Origin: Anaeromyces robustus
Lineage: Eukaryota > Neocallimastigomycota > Neocallimastigomycetes > Neocallimastigales > Neocallimastigaceae
NCBI GenBank assembly: GCA_002104895.1
Contig: MCFG01000026.1
Span: 72,501 to 136,500, forward strand
DNA length: 64,000 nt
Reading direction: 5' to 3'
This document shows, piece by piece, positions 26,086 through 40,975 of the stretch. Each line of letters opens with the position of its first letter. Position 1 is the stretch's first letter. Made by a program: the position numbers and the translations under genes. A model generated the notes under the pieces. It was not told the DNA's origin, made no database searches, and saw nothing but the letters and a program-made list of their open reading frames with translations.

Positions 26086-28178
26086 TATATTAACTTTTTA
26101 ATAAATATAATTAATATTTTCTTTAATAGTATTAATTTTAAATAAAATTAATGATAATATCTTAATTACAACTATAATTATAATAATAATTAATTAATTT
26201 ACAGTAATAAATTAATATGTCTTTTATTGTATTAAATATACATACATATATACATATACATATATATATATGAATTCTATTGACAATTATTACAAAATTA
26301 AAAAAAAAAAAACAATCTTTATATATTAAAGTTTTCCTTTCCTTTTATTTCTTTTTTTTTTTTTTTTCATATTAAATATTACCTTCTTATTATGATTTAT
26401 ATATATATATAAATATGTATATATATATTTTCAAGAAAAAGACATTGATAATAAAAGGGAGATAGATTGTATAAAAAAAATTTTATTCATTATTTTATTT
26501 TTTAATTTTTATTTAAAAAAAGGGAATAATTAACTTTAAATATATTTTAATGTATAAGAAAAAAAATATTTATTTAAATTTAATAAATATGAAATATGAA
26601 ATATAAGTAAAAAATGTGTTATATTTATATAAAAATATCAAATTATATCAATAAAAATTTTAAATGAGAATAATATAATAATATAATAATATATATTTTT
26701 TTTAATTTTTTTTTTTTTTTTAATTTTTTTTAATTTTTTTTATTCTGTTTTAAAATTAAAATTTTTATTTATATATATTTCTAATTTAAAAAATCTCATT
26801 TAAATTATAATAAATAATATAATTAAAAAAAAGAGAAAATATTATAAATTAAAATTATTTTATTTTATTTAATTTTTAAATTAAAACAAATAATAAAATA
26901 AAACATGATTTATTAATATACATATTATAAAAAATAATAATAATAAAAAAAAAATTAAATCTCTCTCTCTCTTTCTCTCTTTGTATTAATGGAAATATTA
27001 TTTAATTATTAGGATAAAATCATATATATATATATTAAAGAAGGAAAAATAATATATATTTTAGATAATAAAATAAAATACTGTAATAATGTATATAATA
27101 TATAATATATTTAAATGATATTTTTCTATTTTAATTAAATTATTTTATTTATAAATTTTATAATTTTCTATTTAGAAAAATTAAAATTTGTTAGATAATT
27201 TATATACTTTATATAATTAAAACGTTAATTATTAATATTTTTTACTTATTTTTATTTATTTTAATTTTTTTCATATTATTTTTTTTTATATTTTTATTTT
27301 TTTTGTTTAGTTTTAATTTTTTTTTTTCGTATTTTTTTTTAAAAATATTATTTAATTCCTTTATATAACTATATAACCAAAAAAAAAAAAAAGTAATATA
27401 ATAATATACCTTTATATTAATGTACTAAATATATAAGTGTTTAATTTTATATTATAAAGAAAGATTTATCATCTATGAAATATATCAAATATCTATAATA
27501 ATATATCAGATAAAAAAAAAAGTATAAAAAAAAAATAAAAGTTTTTTCACGAATAAAAGTCAGTAGAAAAAAAAATAATAAATAAAAAAAAACGTTTACA
27601 ATATTTGAAAAATATTATAATAATATGTATAGGAGTAATCTTTCACGTTAATTATTGAATCATATTATCAGAAAAGAAAAGAAAAAACATACTTTCTTTT
27701 TTTTATTCATTGATATATATATTAATTTAAACAAAAGAAATAATAATAAAAAATCGGAAATAATAGATGAAAAATTTAGTATACACACACATACAATTCA
27801 CATCATACAAAAATATAAATATAAATAAATATAACAACAAAAAATGTATATATATACATAATAAAAATATTAATAATAAAATATAAAAATTGATATTAGA
27901 AATATTTTAAAGATTTTTTTTTTATATGTTATTCTAAGTTTTTATTAATTATTATTTCAATATTATTAATTTAAATAATTTAAGATAAATTCATACTATT
28001 TTTTTTTATTGAAAAAGTGTATTAATATATATATTTTTTCTTTTTCTTTTTTTTTATTATTCTTTAATAATCTTTAATAGATAAATTGAAAGTAATAATA
28101 ATCATAATCTAAACAAATAATTTTTCAAAACCTTCAAGTTAATAATAATAATAAAAAGAAAATCATAATATATAAAAA

Positions 28179-29015
28179 ATGGCTGCAAAGTTTACTTTTG
28201 CCAATTTGTTAAATGGTGAAACTAATGGTAAAATGTCATTAGATTCCTTTATGGATTATTTAAAAAAGGAACACTCAGAAGGTATTAATAAATGAAATAA
28301 TAAATTAAAAAAAAATATAGTTTTTTTATATTAATATATATATATATTATCAGTTTTATACTAACTTTTTTTTATATTTATAATATTTAAAAATGGTTTA
28401 TTTGATATTTTACTTAATGTTAATAAATAAAAATTAAAATAAAATCAAAAAAAAAAAAAAAAAACTAAATCAACTAATAATATATATATAAATATATATA
28501 TACATTATAAAAAAAATAACATAAATTCAAATAATAAAATAATAATAATAAAAAAATAATACTAATAATAAAATAATAATAATAATAATAAAATAATAAT
28601 TAATATTTATAAAGAAAATCTTGAATTCTGGTTAGAAGCTGTTAAATACCGTGAAGAAGCTGGTAAATATTTCCAATGTCAATCATTATGGATAAAGAAA
28701 TCAGATGAAAATAACCGTTGTTCTTATCAAATGACTCCATTAAGTTGTTTTTCACCATCTCTTCCAGAAAAAATTGAAATATCAAGTGATGTTAAAGCAA
28801 AATTTGAACAAACGTTAGAAAATATACTGAAAAATTTCATTGTTCCAGGAAGTGATAAAGAAATTGGTGTTCCATCATCTGTAAGTAAAAAGTTAATTGA
28901 AGAAATAAGAACTAAAAAGAACTTTAATCCAGATATTTTAAAACAAGCAATGGATGTTGCCTATGAAAATATGAAGAATAACAGTTATTTAAGTTTCTCA
29001 AAAGCAATGAAGTAG
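28179..29015 (+). CDS. RGS-domain protein (G-protein signalling regulator)
   Basis: Two exons, 28179-28281 and 28615-29015, 504 nt, 167 aa. Nearly the whole protein is one RGS domain: LDSFMDYLKKEHSEENLEFW near residues 21-40 is the classic N-terminal helix motif, the intron splitting the second Glu of SEEN. KFEQTLENILKNFIVPGSDK and LSFSKAMK near the C-terminus match the later helices. RGS proteins speed GTP hydrolysis on heterotrimeric G-alpha subunits. Between the first helices and the FI-P segment there is a Cys- and Pro-containing insertion (about residues 54-80) where canonical RGS domains are shorter. No DEP, GGL or membrane segment is present, so it is a stand-alone RGS protein. The G-alpha partner is unknown. 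Confidence 0.88.
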
Positions 29016-31146
29016 AATAATTAATTAATTAATTAATTCTTTTTTGTTACACTCTCTACTCTTTTTCTCGTTTCTTTCTTTCTTTTCTTTTTTTTTCTTC
29101 TTCAATTTCCCTAAATATATATATATAAAAACACAATTATCTTTATCACTTGAAATCTTAAAAAAAAAAAAATCATAAATACTCCTCCTAAAAAAAAAAA
29201 TTCATTTGATTATCTATGAAATAAATTATAATAACACAAATAAAAGGAACAAACAACAATTTAAAACATTACCATATATCACAAAAAAAACAACATAAAC
29301 CAAAATAAAGAAAATCAAAACAAACAAATAAATAAACAACAAACAAAAAAAAAAAGAAGTAAGATTTAAATTAGAAGAAGTAATTTAAATATAATTAAAT
29401 AATTTATATAATCAATTAAAATAAAATAATTAAAAATAATAAATAATTATAAAAAAAAAAAAAATTTAGAAAAAGATAAAGAAAAAGATATATATAAAAA
29501 TTAAAATAGATTTTTTATTTATATAATTTTCAGTTAAACATATCATATATAAGTATAAAAAACATTTTAAATCTCCTCTTTTTTTTCTTTTTTTTTCCTT
29601 TTTTTTTTTTCTTCATCTTCTTTTTAATTATCATCATTATTTTTTTCCTAAAATCTTATCTCTATAATTTTTAGGAAAAAATGTTAAAAGAAAGAAATAT
29701 ATATATATATAGGAATATAAAGCAGTATAAAAGTTTTAATGAAATTTATCTTTTTTTCATTTTTTTTATACTAGCTTTATTATATATATATATATATTTA
29801 ATAAGAAGAAAGTAAATAAAAACATATGAAAAAAATTAAATTATCAACAAAAAAATCAGTCTCATTTTTTTTATAAAAAAAAAAAAAGATCATTATTAAT
29901 ATTTATTTTGCTTTGACAATAACTTGTTAAAAAAAATATCAAAAAAAATATTTATAATATTTTTTAGATTATGAAATTCATTAGATTAATGTAAAAATAA
30001 ACAATAATGTAATTTTTTTTTAAAAAAAAAAAAAAAAGAAGAAAAAGAATATATAAAGTATATAAATATAAAAGAAAAAATAACAATATCATTAAAAAAA
30101 AAGAAAAAGAAAAAAAAAAAAGAAAAAAGAGAAAAAGAGGAATAATAATTTAAAATAGTATTATATATAATAATTTTTATTTTTTTTTTTTAAATTTCCT
30201 TATAAAAAATCATTATAATTTATTATAAATATATTAAATATAGTAAAATATTTTATAGAATTTATATTTATTTTTTTTTCTTTAAAAAAAAAAAAATAAA
30301 ATAAAGTAAAAAAAAAAAAATTAAAAAAACAAAACGAAACAAAACATATCAAAACAAATCAAAACAAAAAACAAAACAAAAAACAAAAAAACAAAAAGCT
30401 TGAATATATAAAAAGATATAAATGTATACATTTTTTCTTATATTTGAAATTTTTAATAATTATAATAAAAGAATAAGAAGGATTTTTATGTAGTTTATTA
30501 TTTGTAATTATTAAATTAATATTCTTATTTTCTGTTTTTTTTTTTTTTTTTTTTTTTTTATTCATTTATTTATTTATAAATATTTTATTTTATTTCTTTT
30601 CTTTTCTTTTTTTTAACTTTTATTGAAATTCTTTTATTTATATTTATTCAAGTATAATTAATAATTATATTATATTTAATATTTTAGATTATTAAATTAG
30701 TTAAATTTTATTCTTTTAAATTATATCTTTATTTTCTGTATAATATCTTTCTTTTTATTTCTTTAAAAAAAAAAGATATAAAAGGTTTTTTATTATTTTT
30801 AAACATATAAAAAAATTTTATTAATTATTATATATTGTTAATTGCAAATATTTATTGTTTTGATTTTAACTATTTTATAATAGTTGGTAATAATTAAGGT
30901 TTTTAAGTTAAATGAAATTTTTATTAATAATAAAGCAACAATAACAACAATAAAAAGAAAAAAAAATATATATATATATAAAACTTAAAAATTTTTAATT
31001 TCATTAATTATTGTTAACCATTTATTATTAATAAATAAAAATTAAAATAAAATTAATTATAATTTTCAATATTACATATTAATACTTTTGTCATTTTTAA
31101 GTTACTAAAATATTAGATAAATATAATATCTTTTAGATTAACTAAA
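29016..31146. other. Intergenic AT-rich region
   Basis: About 2.1 kb of homopolymers and A/T repeats. The first part is C-richer (TTTCTTTCTTTTC tracts near 29040-29110), fitting an RGS 3' UTR. GAAAAAGA-type purine tracts occur near 30030-30140. No gene, RNA or repeat of note. Confidence 0.75.
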
Positions 31147-32508
<1,362 letters not shown>

Positions 32509-33002
32509 AATAAATATAAATTTATTAACAAGGAACTTAATAATATGAATTAAATTAATCAATAAAAAGAATACAAAAACAAAAATTTTTTTATATTATT
32601 TAAAGAAAAACTATAAAATAGAATTATCGAAATTAAGAAAGTAGTTATAAGAAAAAAATAATATATAATAGTTATTATTAATTAATAAACATTTATACTA
32701 TTAATTAAAATATTATATATCATATAAATAAATATAATATCACTTTTAAAACAAATATTATTAAAAATATACCAATTATTAATTGTATTTATCGTAAAAT
32801 TTAGTTTCAACTGTAATATGATTTTTATCTCATAACAGTAAATAATAAATAATCAAGAATTTTTATTATTATTAGAAAAAAAAAAAAAAAAAAATAAATA
32901 AATATATATATATATAAATAATAAACAATAATATTTCATATAAAAATTATTAAAATTATATAAATTTTATTGAAAAAAAAAAAAAGATTTAATAATATAT
33001 AT

Positions 33003-33033
<31 letters not shown>

Positions 33034-33281
33034 TTATTATTATATAATAATTGATTTTTATAAATATATACTTATATTATAAATCTTTATTCTTTTATAT
33101 ATACCCTCTCTAACTATTTTATTCCATTATTTATTTGATATATATAAATATTTTATAATATTTAATTTTTATTTTTAAAACATTCATAATAAAATTAGAT
33201 TTATTAATTTGGGTATATTAATTAGATATTTTTAAATTTTAAATTTGAATTGTAATTTTAATTTTTTTTTTTTTAATAAAA
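32509..33281. other. Convergent intergenic region
   Basis: This 770-bp gap lies between the 3' ends of the Asn-rich gene (+) and FHIT (-). It contains A/T runs including a T tract of more than 20 near 33011-33035. No other feature seen. Confidence 0.75.
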
Positions 33282-34229
33282 TTAATTCCAAATATCTTCA
33301 TATTGTTTGAATAAAGGTCTTAATAAAGCTGCTTCATCAGCCATTTCTTGTTCAGTTCTTGGTTTTCTTTCATCATTATCAACTTTATTTTTTGAATCTT
33401 GGTTTGTCCATTCCGAATTGTCAACTTCATCATAAATGTCATCATTATTTTTCCAATCATTTTCACTTCTTGGAATTATATGAACATGAACATGTTCTAC
33501 TGTTTGACCTGCATATGGTCCATCCTATTATATTTATTTATTTTTATTTTTATATTTTTTTTATATTTTTTTTTTATTTTAAATTAATATTAATTATAAT
33601 AGATTTTAAATTTATCTTTTTAATAATAAAAAAATTGAACCTTAAAAAATTATAATAAAAATTTTATAAGTATTCCTTTTTGTTTTATTTATTTTCATAC
33701 TTGAATAGTAATTGTTAATGATTTTCCTTTATAAGTTTTTTCGATTTCTTTTCCGATAATTTGAACCGATTCAAATAAATCATTTAATTCTTCTTTAGTA
33801 ATATCTGAAAAACGTTTTACAACTCTTTTTGGAATTACCAAAACATCTTTTTTTATATATTTGTTAAGATTAATAATTATTTTAAATATATATATATATA
33901 ATTTTATATAATTATTTTTTTAATAATATAAAAAGGATACGTCCTCTAAAATTATTAATAAATTAGTTATATAAAACAATTAAAATATGTTTATTATAAG
34001 TTAAAAGCATATCACTATCAATATCATTTATCATTATCATTTATCATTATCATTTATCATTATCATTTATCATTATCATAATTATTTCATTTATAAACTT
34101 ATAAATAAAAAATAATATTTACGGTGAAATTGGCTTTAAGTTTACTAAACCGAAACTATATTTTGAATTGAAGAAAATTTGAGTTTTATATATTTTAAAT
34201 TGACCAAAGTAATATTGAGTATTTGACAT
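33282..34229 (-). CDS. FHIT: FHIT-like bis(5'-adenosyl)-triphosphatase with a 5-nt microexon
   Basis: Minus-strand exons 34229-34123, 33945-33941 (5 nt), 33846-33701 and 33524-33282, total 501 nt, 166 aa (human FHIT 147 aa). The HIT triad is intact: GQTVEHVHVHIIPR, with H97, H99 and H101. YSFGLVNLKPISPGHVLVIP, EELNDLF and the tail EQEMADEAALLRPLF align with FHIT. The enzyme hydrolyses Ap3A to AMP and ADP. Exon 1 ends on two bases of a Pro codon. The only in-frame solution is the microexon AGGAC (33941-33945), with TTTTAG before it and GTATCC after it, which rebuilds Pro-Gly-His exactly as in FHIT. The following intron has U12-type signals. It is divergent from SPB4, whose start lies 252 bp away. 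Confidence 0.93.
33847..33940 (-). other. U12-type GT-AG intron in FHIT
   Basis: On the minus strand the intron starts GTATCCTTT (33940-33932), the exact minor-spliceosome 5' splice-site consensus. Near the 3' end ATCTTAAC (about 33870-33863) matches the U12 branch motif, with the branch A 17-18 nt from the AG at 33848-33847. Other introns in the window begin with U2-like GTAAGT, GTAAAT or GTATAT-like sites and lack this pair of signals. Confidence 0.82.
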
Positions 34230-34481
34230 TTTTTTTTTAGGTTAATATAATTTATTATAAAAAATATTAAATATTAATTTTTTTAAAAAAAAAAATATAA
34301 TATTTTTAATATAATACAAAAAATATAAAAACAAACTATTTTTAATAATATTTTGGATTGTTAAAGTTTTTTGACCAATAGAATTGAAATCAATATAAAA
34401 TTTTTAAATTTTTTATTAATTTTTTTTTTTTTTTTACATTTTTTTTTATAATTTTTTCATATATAAATTATAATTAATAAT
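34230..34481. promoter_or_regulatory. Shared divergent promoter region of FHIT and SPB4
   Basis: Only 252 bp separate the two start codons, so both promoters and 5' UTRs must lie here. It contains poly-A and poly-T blocks and the GC-bearing word TTGACCAATAGAATTG at about 34370-34385, which includes a CCAAT core. No TATA element can be distinguished from the background. Confidence 0.5.
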
Positions 34482-35159
34482 ATGGAATCAATAGCAAATG
34501 CGGGAACATGGGATTCATTGAATCCAAAATTGTTGGATGATACGTAAATATATAACGATATTGTTAATATAATTTAAATAATAATATTGAATTTCAATTT
34601 TTATGATTTTAATTTAAACAGATTCAACAATATTTTTTTATTTTGTTTTGAGATAATAAAATGAAATTCAAAAATTTCTTATTATAAATGCTTAATTTAA
34701 TTATACTTTTGTTTAGAATTAATTATTTAATATTCAAAAAAATCATAAATTACTAGACATTTGACATTCTTATATACTTTTAAAACAATAAAAAGCAATC
34801 ATATATATTTATAGTAAAATTAATAATTTTAAAGATATTAAAAATTACAATGAAATTCAATTTATTTTAATAACTATAATATAATAAAAATATTTTAAAT
34901 TAAATGAAAATAATTCATTATATATTTATATTTAAAATAAAATCTTTATTATTATTTTATTCTTAATTTAAATTATAATAATTTTATAATTTATTTTAAA
35001 AATCATTTAGATTACAAGCCCTTTCATTATTAGGTTATACACAAATGACTCCTGTACAAGCATCAACTATTCCTTTATTTCTTAATAGCAAAGATGTTAT
35101 TGTTGAAGTAATTAATATAATTAGATTTTCTTTTTTTTAAATTTATACATATATATAAA

Positions 35160-35191
<32 letters not shown>

Positions 35192-35937
35192 TTAGTAAAT
35201 GAAAATATAATTTATATGAAATATACTTAAATATAGGCTGTTACTGGTTCTGGTAAAACTTTAGCTTTTTTAATTCCAATTATTGAAATGATAAAAAGAA
35301 GAGAACGTAATTTAGGAAAAAATAAAATTGGTGCTATTATCATAAGTCCAACTCGGTAATTATAGTTCAATTAGCTTTTTTTTTTTTTTTTTTTTTAATT
35401 ATTTATTAATATATTTAATATATATATAAATATAATTTTTTATAATGATATAAAAAAAAATAATACTTATAAATTTTTTTTTTTTTACTATTTTCTACCT
35501 ATAAAAATTTATATTATTATAAATTTATTAAAAATTTTTAGTGAATTAGCTAAACAAATTCATGACGTTTGTATTCAACTTTTAGAAGCTATGGGAAATT
35601 TAAAGGAAGTTAAAGAGGATAAAGAAGACGAGGATCAAGATGAAAATGAAGAAGAAGAAGTCGATGATGAAAAAATGGATGAAGATAAAATTCTTATATC
35701 AACTCAACTTTTTATAGGTGGTAATTCTGTTCAAGAAGATATTCAAAAATTTCAAAAATATGGTGGAAATATAGTAATTGGTACACCTGGTCGACTTGAA
35801 GATTTACTTAAAAGACATGTTATTTTTAATACTGGAGATCTTGAAGCATTAATTTTAGATGAAGCTGATAGGTATTTATAGTTAATAATTTATATAAATA
35901 CATTTAATTATTTAATGAATAATAATAAGATAAATTA

Positions 35938-36010
<73 letters not shown>

Positions 36011-36689
36011 ATTATTAATATTGTTAAATTTGTAATCATTTATATATTTAATTGCTATTTTACATTTTATAATAATATTTTATAATAATTTTAATTATAT
36101 AAAATTAATCTTTTTTAGATTACTTGATATGGGTTTTGAAAAATCTCTTAGAAATATTATTTTAAATCTTCCAAAACAACGTAGAACTGGTCTTTTTTCA
36201 GCAACTATGTCTGATGCTTTAACTGATTTAATTAAAGCCGGTTTAAGAAATCCAGTAAGAGTAATGGTTAAAGTAGAAGATATTTCAACAAAAGATATTC
36301 AAAGAACTCCACAAAGGTTAATATTATACTATATAAACTATTATTTTTCCGTTTTTTTTTTTTTTTTTTTTTTATTTTTTTTAACCAAATGTATTATTAT
36401 AATATATAATATTATTAATTATTTTTTATTATTAAATATGTTAATAATATTAAAAAATTATTACAAAAAATAATAGTTTAGATATTTGTTATTTAATTTG
36501 TGAAAATAATGAAAAAATAGCTCAATTCTGTCATATACTTAAAAATGAACCAGATAAAAAATTTATAGTATATTTTGCTACATGTTCATGTGTAGATTAT
36601 TATTTTAAGGTAATTAATATTTTATTATTGTTAATGCTATTATGAATATATATATTTTTATATTTATTGATTATATGTATTAATATTAC

Positions 36690-36720
<31 letters not shown>

Positions 36721-37160
36721 ACTAGGCATTAGGTGCTTTACCACTTTTTGAAAATTATTCATTATTTTCACTTCACGGAAAAATGGACCCAAAAAGACGT
36801 GAAAGTAATAATAAATATTTATTTTAATTATTATTTAATAATATATTTATAAATATTATATATGTTTATATATAATATTAAATATTATATTTATTTATTA
36901 TATATATTTACATTTATTTTTATTACATATAAAGATGTTTATAAAAATTTCATAAGTGCTATTGGATCTTCCATATTATTATGTACTGATGTTGCTGCTC
37001 GTGGTCTTGATATTCCTGATGTTGATTGGGTTATTCAAATTGATCCACCACAAGATCCAAAATGTTTTGCACATCGTTGTGGTAGAACAGCTAGATTAGG
37101 TAAAGAAGGTAAAGCTATTGTATTTTTAACACCAAAAGAAGATACATATGTTGGTAAGTT

Positions 37161-37192
<32 letters not shown>

Positions 37193-38391
37193 CATTATTA
37201 TTTTGAAATACCCTTTTTTTACATAATTTTTTTTTATTATATTAATTTTTCTTTATTTTTATTTTTATAATCATCTATATATACATATATATATTATAAA
37301 ACATTAATATTATAAAACATTAAATTAATAATGATTTTTAAATTAAAAAATACAATAGATTTCTTAAAAATTAGAAAAATACCAATGAAAGAAATTGATA
37401 AATATCAGGATGAAGAAATTCAAGAAAATGTAAAAAGAACTTCTATAATAAATACAAAATTAATTAACGAACAATTACTTAAAAATAATTCAAAAGATAG
37501 AGAATTATATGAAAAAGTAAATATTAACGAAATATTTATTAAAATAATAATAATGATAATAATAATAATAATAATAAAATAATAATTAAACTAATTAATA
37601 ATTAATAATTATTATAAAATAGAGTATAAAAGCTTTTGTAAGTTGGGTTAGAGCTTATAATGAACATCAAGTATCATATATATTTAGATTTAAAAATGTT
37701 GATGTTGCATTAGTTGCCGAAGCTTACGGTTTATTAAGAGTAAGTTTTTAATTTTATATATAAAACTTAAAATAATCAATAATATCATATTTATTATTAT
37801 TATTTAACATAAATTAATATTTAAATATATATAAATATATATTAATGATTTTTATTAATAGTTACCAAGAATGCCAGAATTAAAAAATAAAAAAATTGAA
37901 TATAAAGGACTTGATATTGATGTTAGTATTTATTATAAGAATATTTAATAATTATTAAATGTATTATATAATTTACTTGAATTATATATATAAAATATTA
38001 AATATAAATAAATTATATGAACAAATGTTTTTTTTTTTTTTATACTTTTTTTTAGCCTGAAACTATTAAATATAAAGATAAAACAAGAGAAAAGCAAAGA
38101 CAAATAAGATTATTAAAAGAAAAAGAAGGAAAATTAAATAATAAACAAAAGAAAGGCAAAAAAGGTGGTAAAAATGAAGCATGGTCACAGAAAAAACAAT
38201 TAAAAGAAAGAAGGTTAGAAAGAAGAGAAAAACGTGAAAGAAAAAGAGATGCTAAAACTCGTAATAAGGTTTTAGCTATGCAAAAAGAAGAAGAAATGAG
38301 AAAAGAAGCCGAAAAAAGAAAAAGAGAATTGGAAGATGAATGGAACGAACTTAGAGAAGAAGCAAAATTATTAAAAAAGAAAAAGAATTAG
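34482..38391 (+). CDS. SPB4: DEAD-box rRNA helicase SPB4 (DDX55)
   Basis: Twelve exons: 34482-34543, 35011-35107, 35237-35355, 35542-35871, 36119-36316, 36477-36609, 36726-36804, 36935-37153, 37359-37516, 37623-37739, 37862-37921, 38056-38391; 1908 nt, 635 aa. All helicase motifs are present in order: Q motif ([13 protein letters not shown]), [57 protein letters not shown] and [10 protein letters not shown]. The C-terminal domain [18 protein letters not shown] and [12 protein letters not shown] is characteristic of Spb4/DDX55, which acts in 60S subunit assembly in the nucleolus. A basic Lys/Arg-rich coiled tail follows. Unusual is an acidic insertion of about 30 residues ([18 protein letters not shown]) between motif Ia and the GG motif. 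Other DEAD-box assignments are unlikely given the C-terminal signature. Confidence 0.95.
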
Positions 38392-38888
38392 AATAAAAAT
38401 ACAAATATAAAAAAAATTAATTTTATATATAAAAATTATTTAAACATAGAATATTTAAACATTTTTATTTATTTTCCATGAACATTATTTATTTAAATAT
38501 GATAATTATTTTAGTTTAGTATATTTTTTTATTATTTTATTATTTAATAATTTAGAATGAACATTTATTAATTAGATTTTATAAATAATTTTTGTAATTT
38601 ATTAACTATCTCAAAACAATATTATTTAATTAATAAAAATATAAATAAAAATATAATTAATAAATTATATAATTAATTTCATTATGTTATGTATTAATAA
38701 TTGTGTTTATTATTTTTTTTTATTGTAGATAACTATTGTATATATAAATAAATAAATAAATAAATAAATAAATGAATGAATGAATGAATGAATGAAAATA
38801 AATAAATTAATAAATGAAAATAAATAAATAAATAAATAATAAATAAATAAATGAATGAATGAATGAAAATAAATAAATTAATAAATGA

Positions 38889-38919
<31 letters not shown>

Positions 38920-39320
38920 AAATAAATAAACAAAATCAATAATAAATAAATAAAATAAATAAATATTATTAATTAAATTACCAAACAATTATATTAAAAT
39001 AACATATATAATATAAAGAAATGTTGATTTCTAATTTCTAATTTTTAAATTATAATAAAAAAAATAAAAATAAATAAATATAAATAAGAATTAAAAATAA
39101 TAAAAATAAATAAATAAATAAATAAAAAAAAGAAAAAGAAAAATAATAATAATAATAATAAAATAGACGGAGAAAAAAGAATAATAAAATTTAATAATTT
39201 ATATATAATAATAATAATTCAAATCAATATTTACTCTATTCTAAAGTATAAGAAAAGAAATATAAATTCAGAAGAAATGAAATGTTAATTTAAGTTTCAA
39301 ATTGAATTACAATATTAACA
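38392..39320. other. Intergenic region with AAAT/GAAT tandem repeats
   Basis: At 38745-38935 a (AAAT)n array interrupted by GAAT blocks is arranged as two similar copies of about 65-70 bp, suggesting a higher-order duplication of a microsatellite. The rest is A/T sequence leading into VPS53. No gene seen. Confidence 0.75.
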
Positions 39321-40092
39321 ATGATAAATAATAATAAATATAATGAATTATTTCCAAAAGAAATAAGTGAAGATGATCCTTTAAATCAACAAGATTTTGA
39401 CGTTGTTTCTTATATAAATAAAATTTTTCCACATGGTATAATTTCAATATTTCATTCATGATTCATCAAAATAGATATTTTTATTTTTATTTTTATATCT
39501 ATATATATATATATATATATTTATTATTTTATGTTTATATTCACTTTATATCTAATATTATTTTAACTATATTAATAAAATATTTTTTAATATTTAATTT
39601 ATTATATAAAATGTAATATTATTTTTAAAAGAACAATCTTTGGCATCAATTGATAATGTATTAGCCGACTTAAAAAGTAGAATTAATCAATTAGATAAAG
39701 ATATTCGGGATTTATTGAGAACCCAAACAGATGCTGGACAACAAGCATTCATTAAATTGGAAGAAACTAAAAAATTAATTACAGTAAATAATAACTATTT
39801 TTATTTATTTAAATTACTAATAATTATTATTTATAGTACAATAGTATATATATATATTTATATAACTTTATTATTAATATAATATCAAAATTATAACAGC
39901 AACTTTATGACAGACTACAAAATATAAAATTAAAAGCAAATAATTCTGAGAGATTAGTACAAGATATAACGAAGGATATAAAATCATTGGATTATGCTAA
40001 AACTCATTTAACTATATCAATTACAGTATTAAAAAGATTGCAAATGCTTGGTAATAAATATAATGAAATCATTTAATTAATAATATTAAAAA

Positions 40093-40131
<39 letters not shown>

Positions 40132-40933
40132 ATTTTTAAAATAATAAATAACAATTTATTTATTATTTAATTAATTAATTATTTATTTATTTATTAAATT
40201 AAGGTCTTGCAATTACACAAATAAAAAATATGATATCAACTAAACAATATAAAGAAACAGCACAATTGTTAGATGTATATATTATAATTTTTAATAATAT
40301 ATTATTAATTTAATATTGATATCAGAAGCAAAAGTATTAATTATTATATATGTTTTTAAATAAAAAATATTTATGAAGGTTATTTATGAACTTTTAAAGT
40401 ATTTTTCCACTTACCGAAGCATTTCACAAATTGATAAATTATATGTAACAATGAATTCTATTCAAAATACTCTTAAAAGTCAAATATTTAATGAATTTGA
40501 ATACTGGTAAAGAATACTATAATTTATTCATAATAGATTTAATAATAAAAACGAATAAAAATTAGCATTATGAAGTTAATATTTAAATAATTGATGTTTA
40601 TTTATGAAAAAAAAAATATTTTATTATAATAGTTTCTCACAGGAAGATTTAACAGATGCTAACGTTAGTCATTTAAACGATGCATGTCTAGTTATTGAAA
40701 AAATGCAGAATAATGAAAAGTATGAAAAATAAATATTAATCATAATAATATATATATTGAATATATATGATTCATATAATATTAATTAAAATTTTATTTT
40801 AAAATATTTTTTTTCTTTAAAATAAATAGAAAAGAATTAATAGATTGGTATTGTAAACAATTATTACAAGAATATGAAAGTATATTTAGAGCTAATGATG
40901 AAGTAAGTTATATTTCTAATAATAATAATAATT

Positions 40934-40975
<42 letters not shown>

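Larger units (their letters stand above)
23940..28178. other. Intergenic region with several inverted repeats
   Basis: A 4.2 kb gap of A/T sequence with no coding-like frame. It is notable for clustered hairpins and duplications: a 42-bp tandem duplication at 24271-24360, a near-palindrome at about 25161-25188, an inverted AAATTTGGTTA pair at 25242 and 25332, and a perfect 25-bp inverted repeat at 26015-26085. The last few hundred bases presumably include the RGS gene promoter. Confidence 0.7.

Noticed and set aside
37331-37358. In-frame ATG upstream of the SPB4 exon at 37359
   Set aside because: The AG acceptor at 37357-37358 and helicase homology show this is intron sequence.
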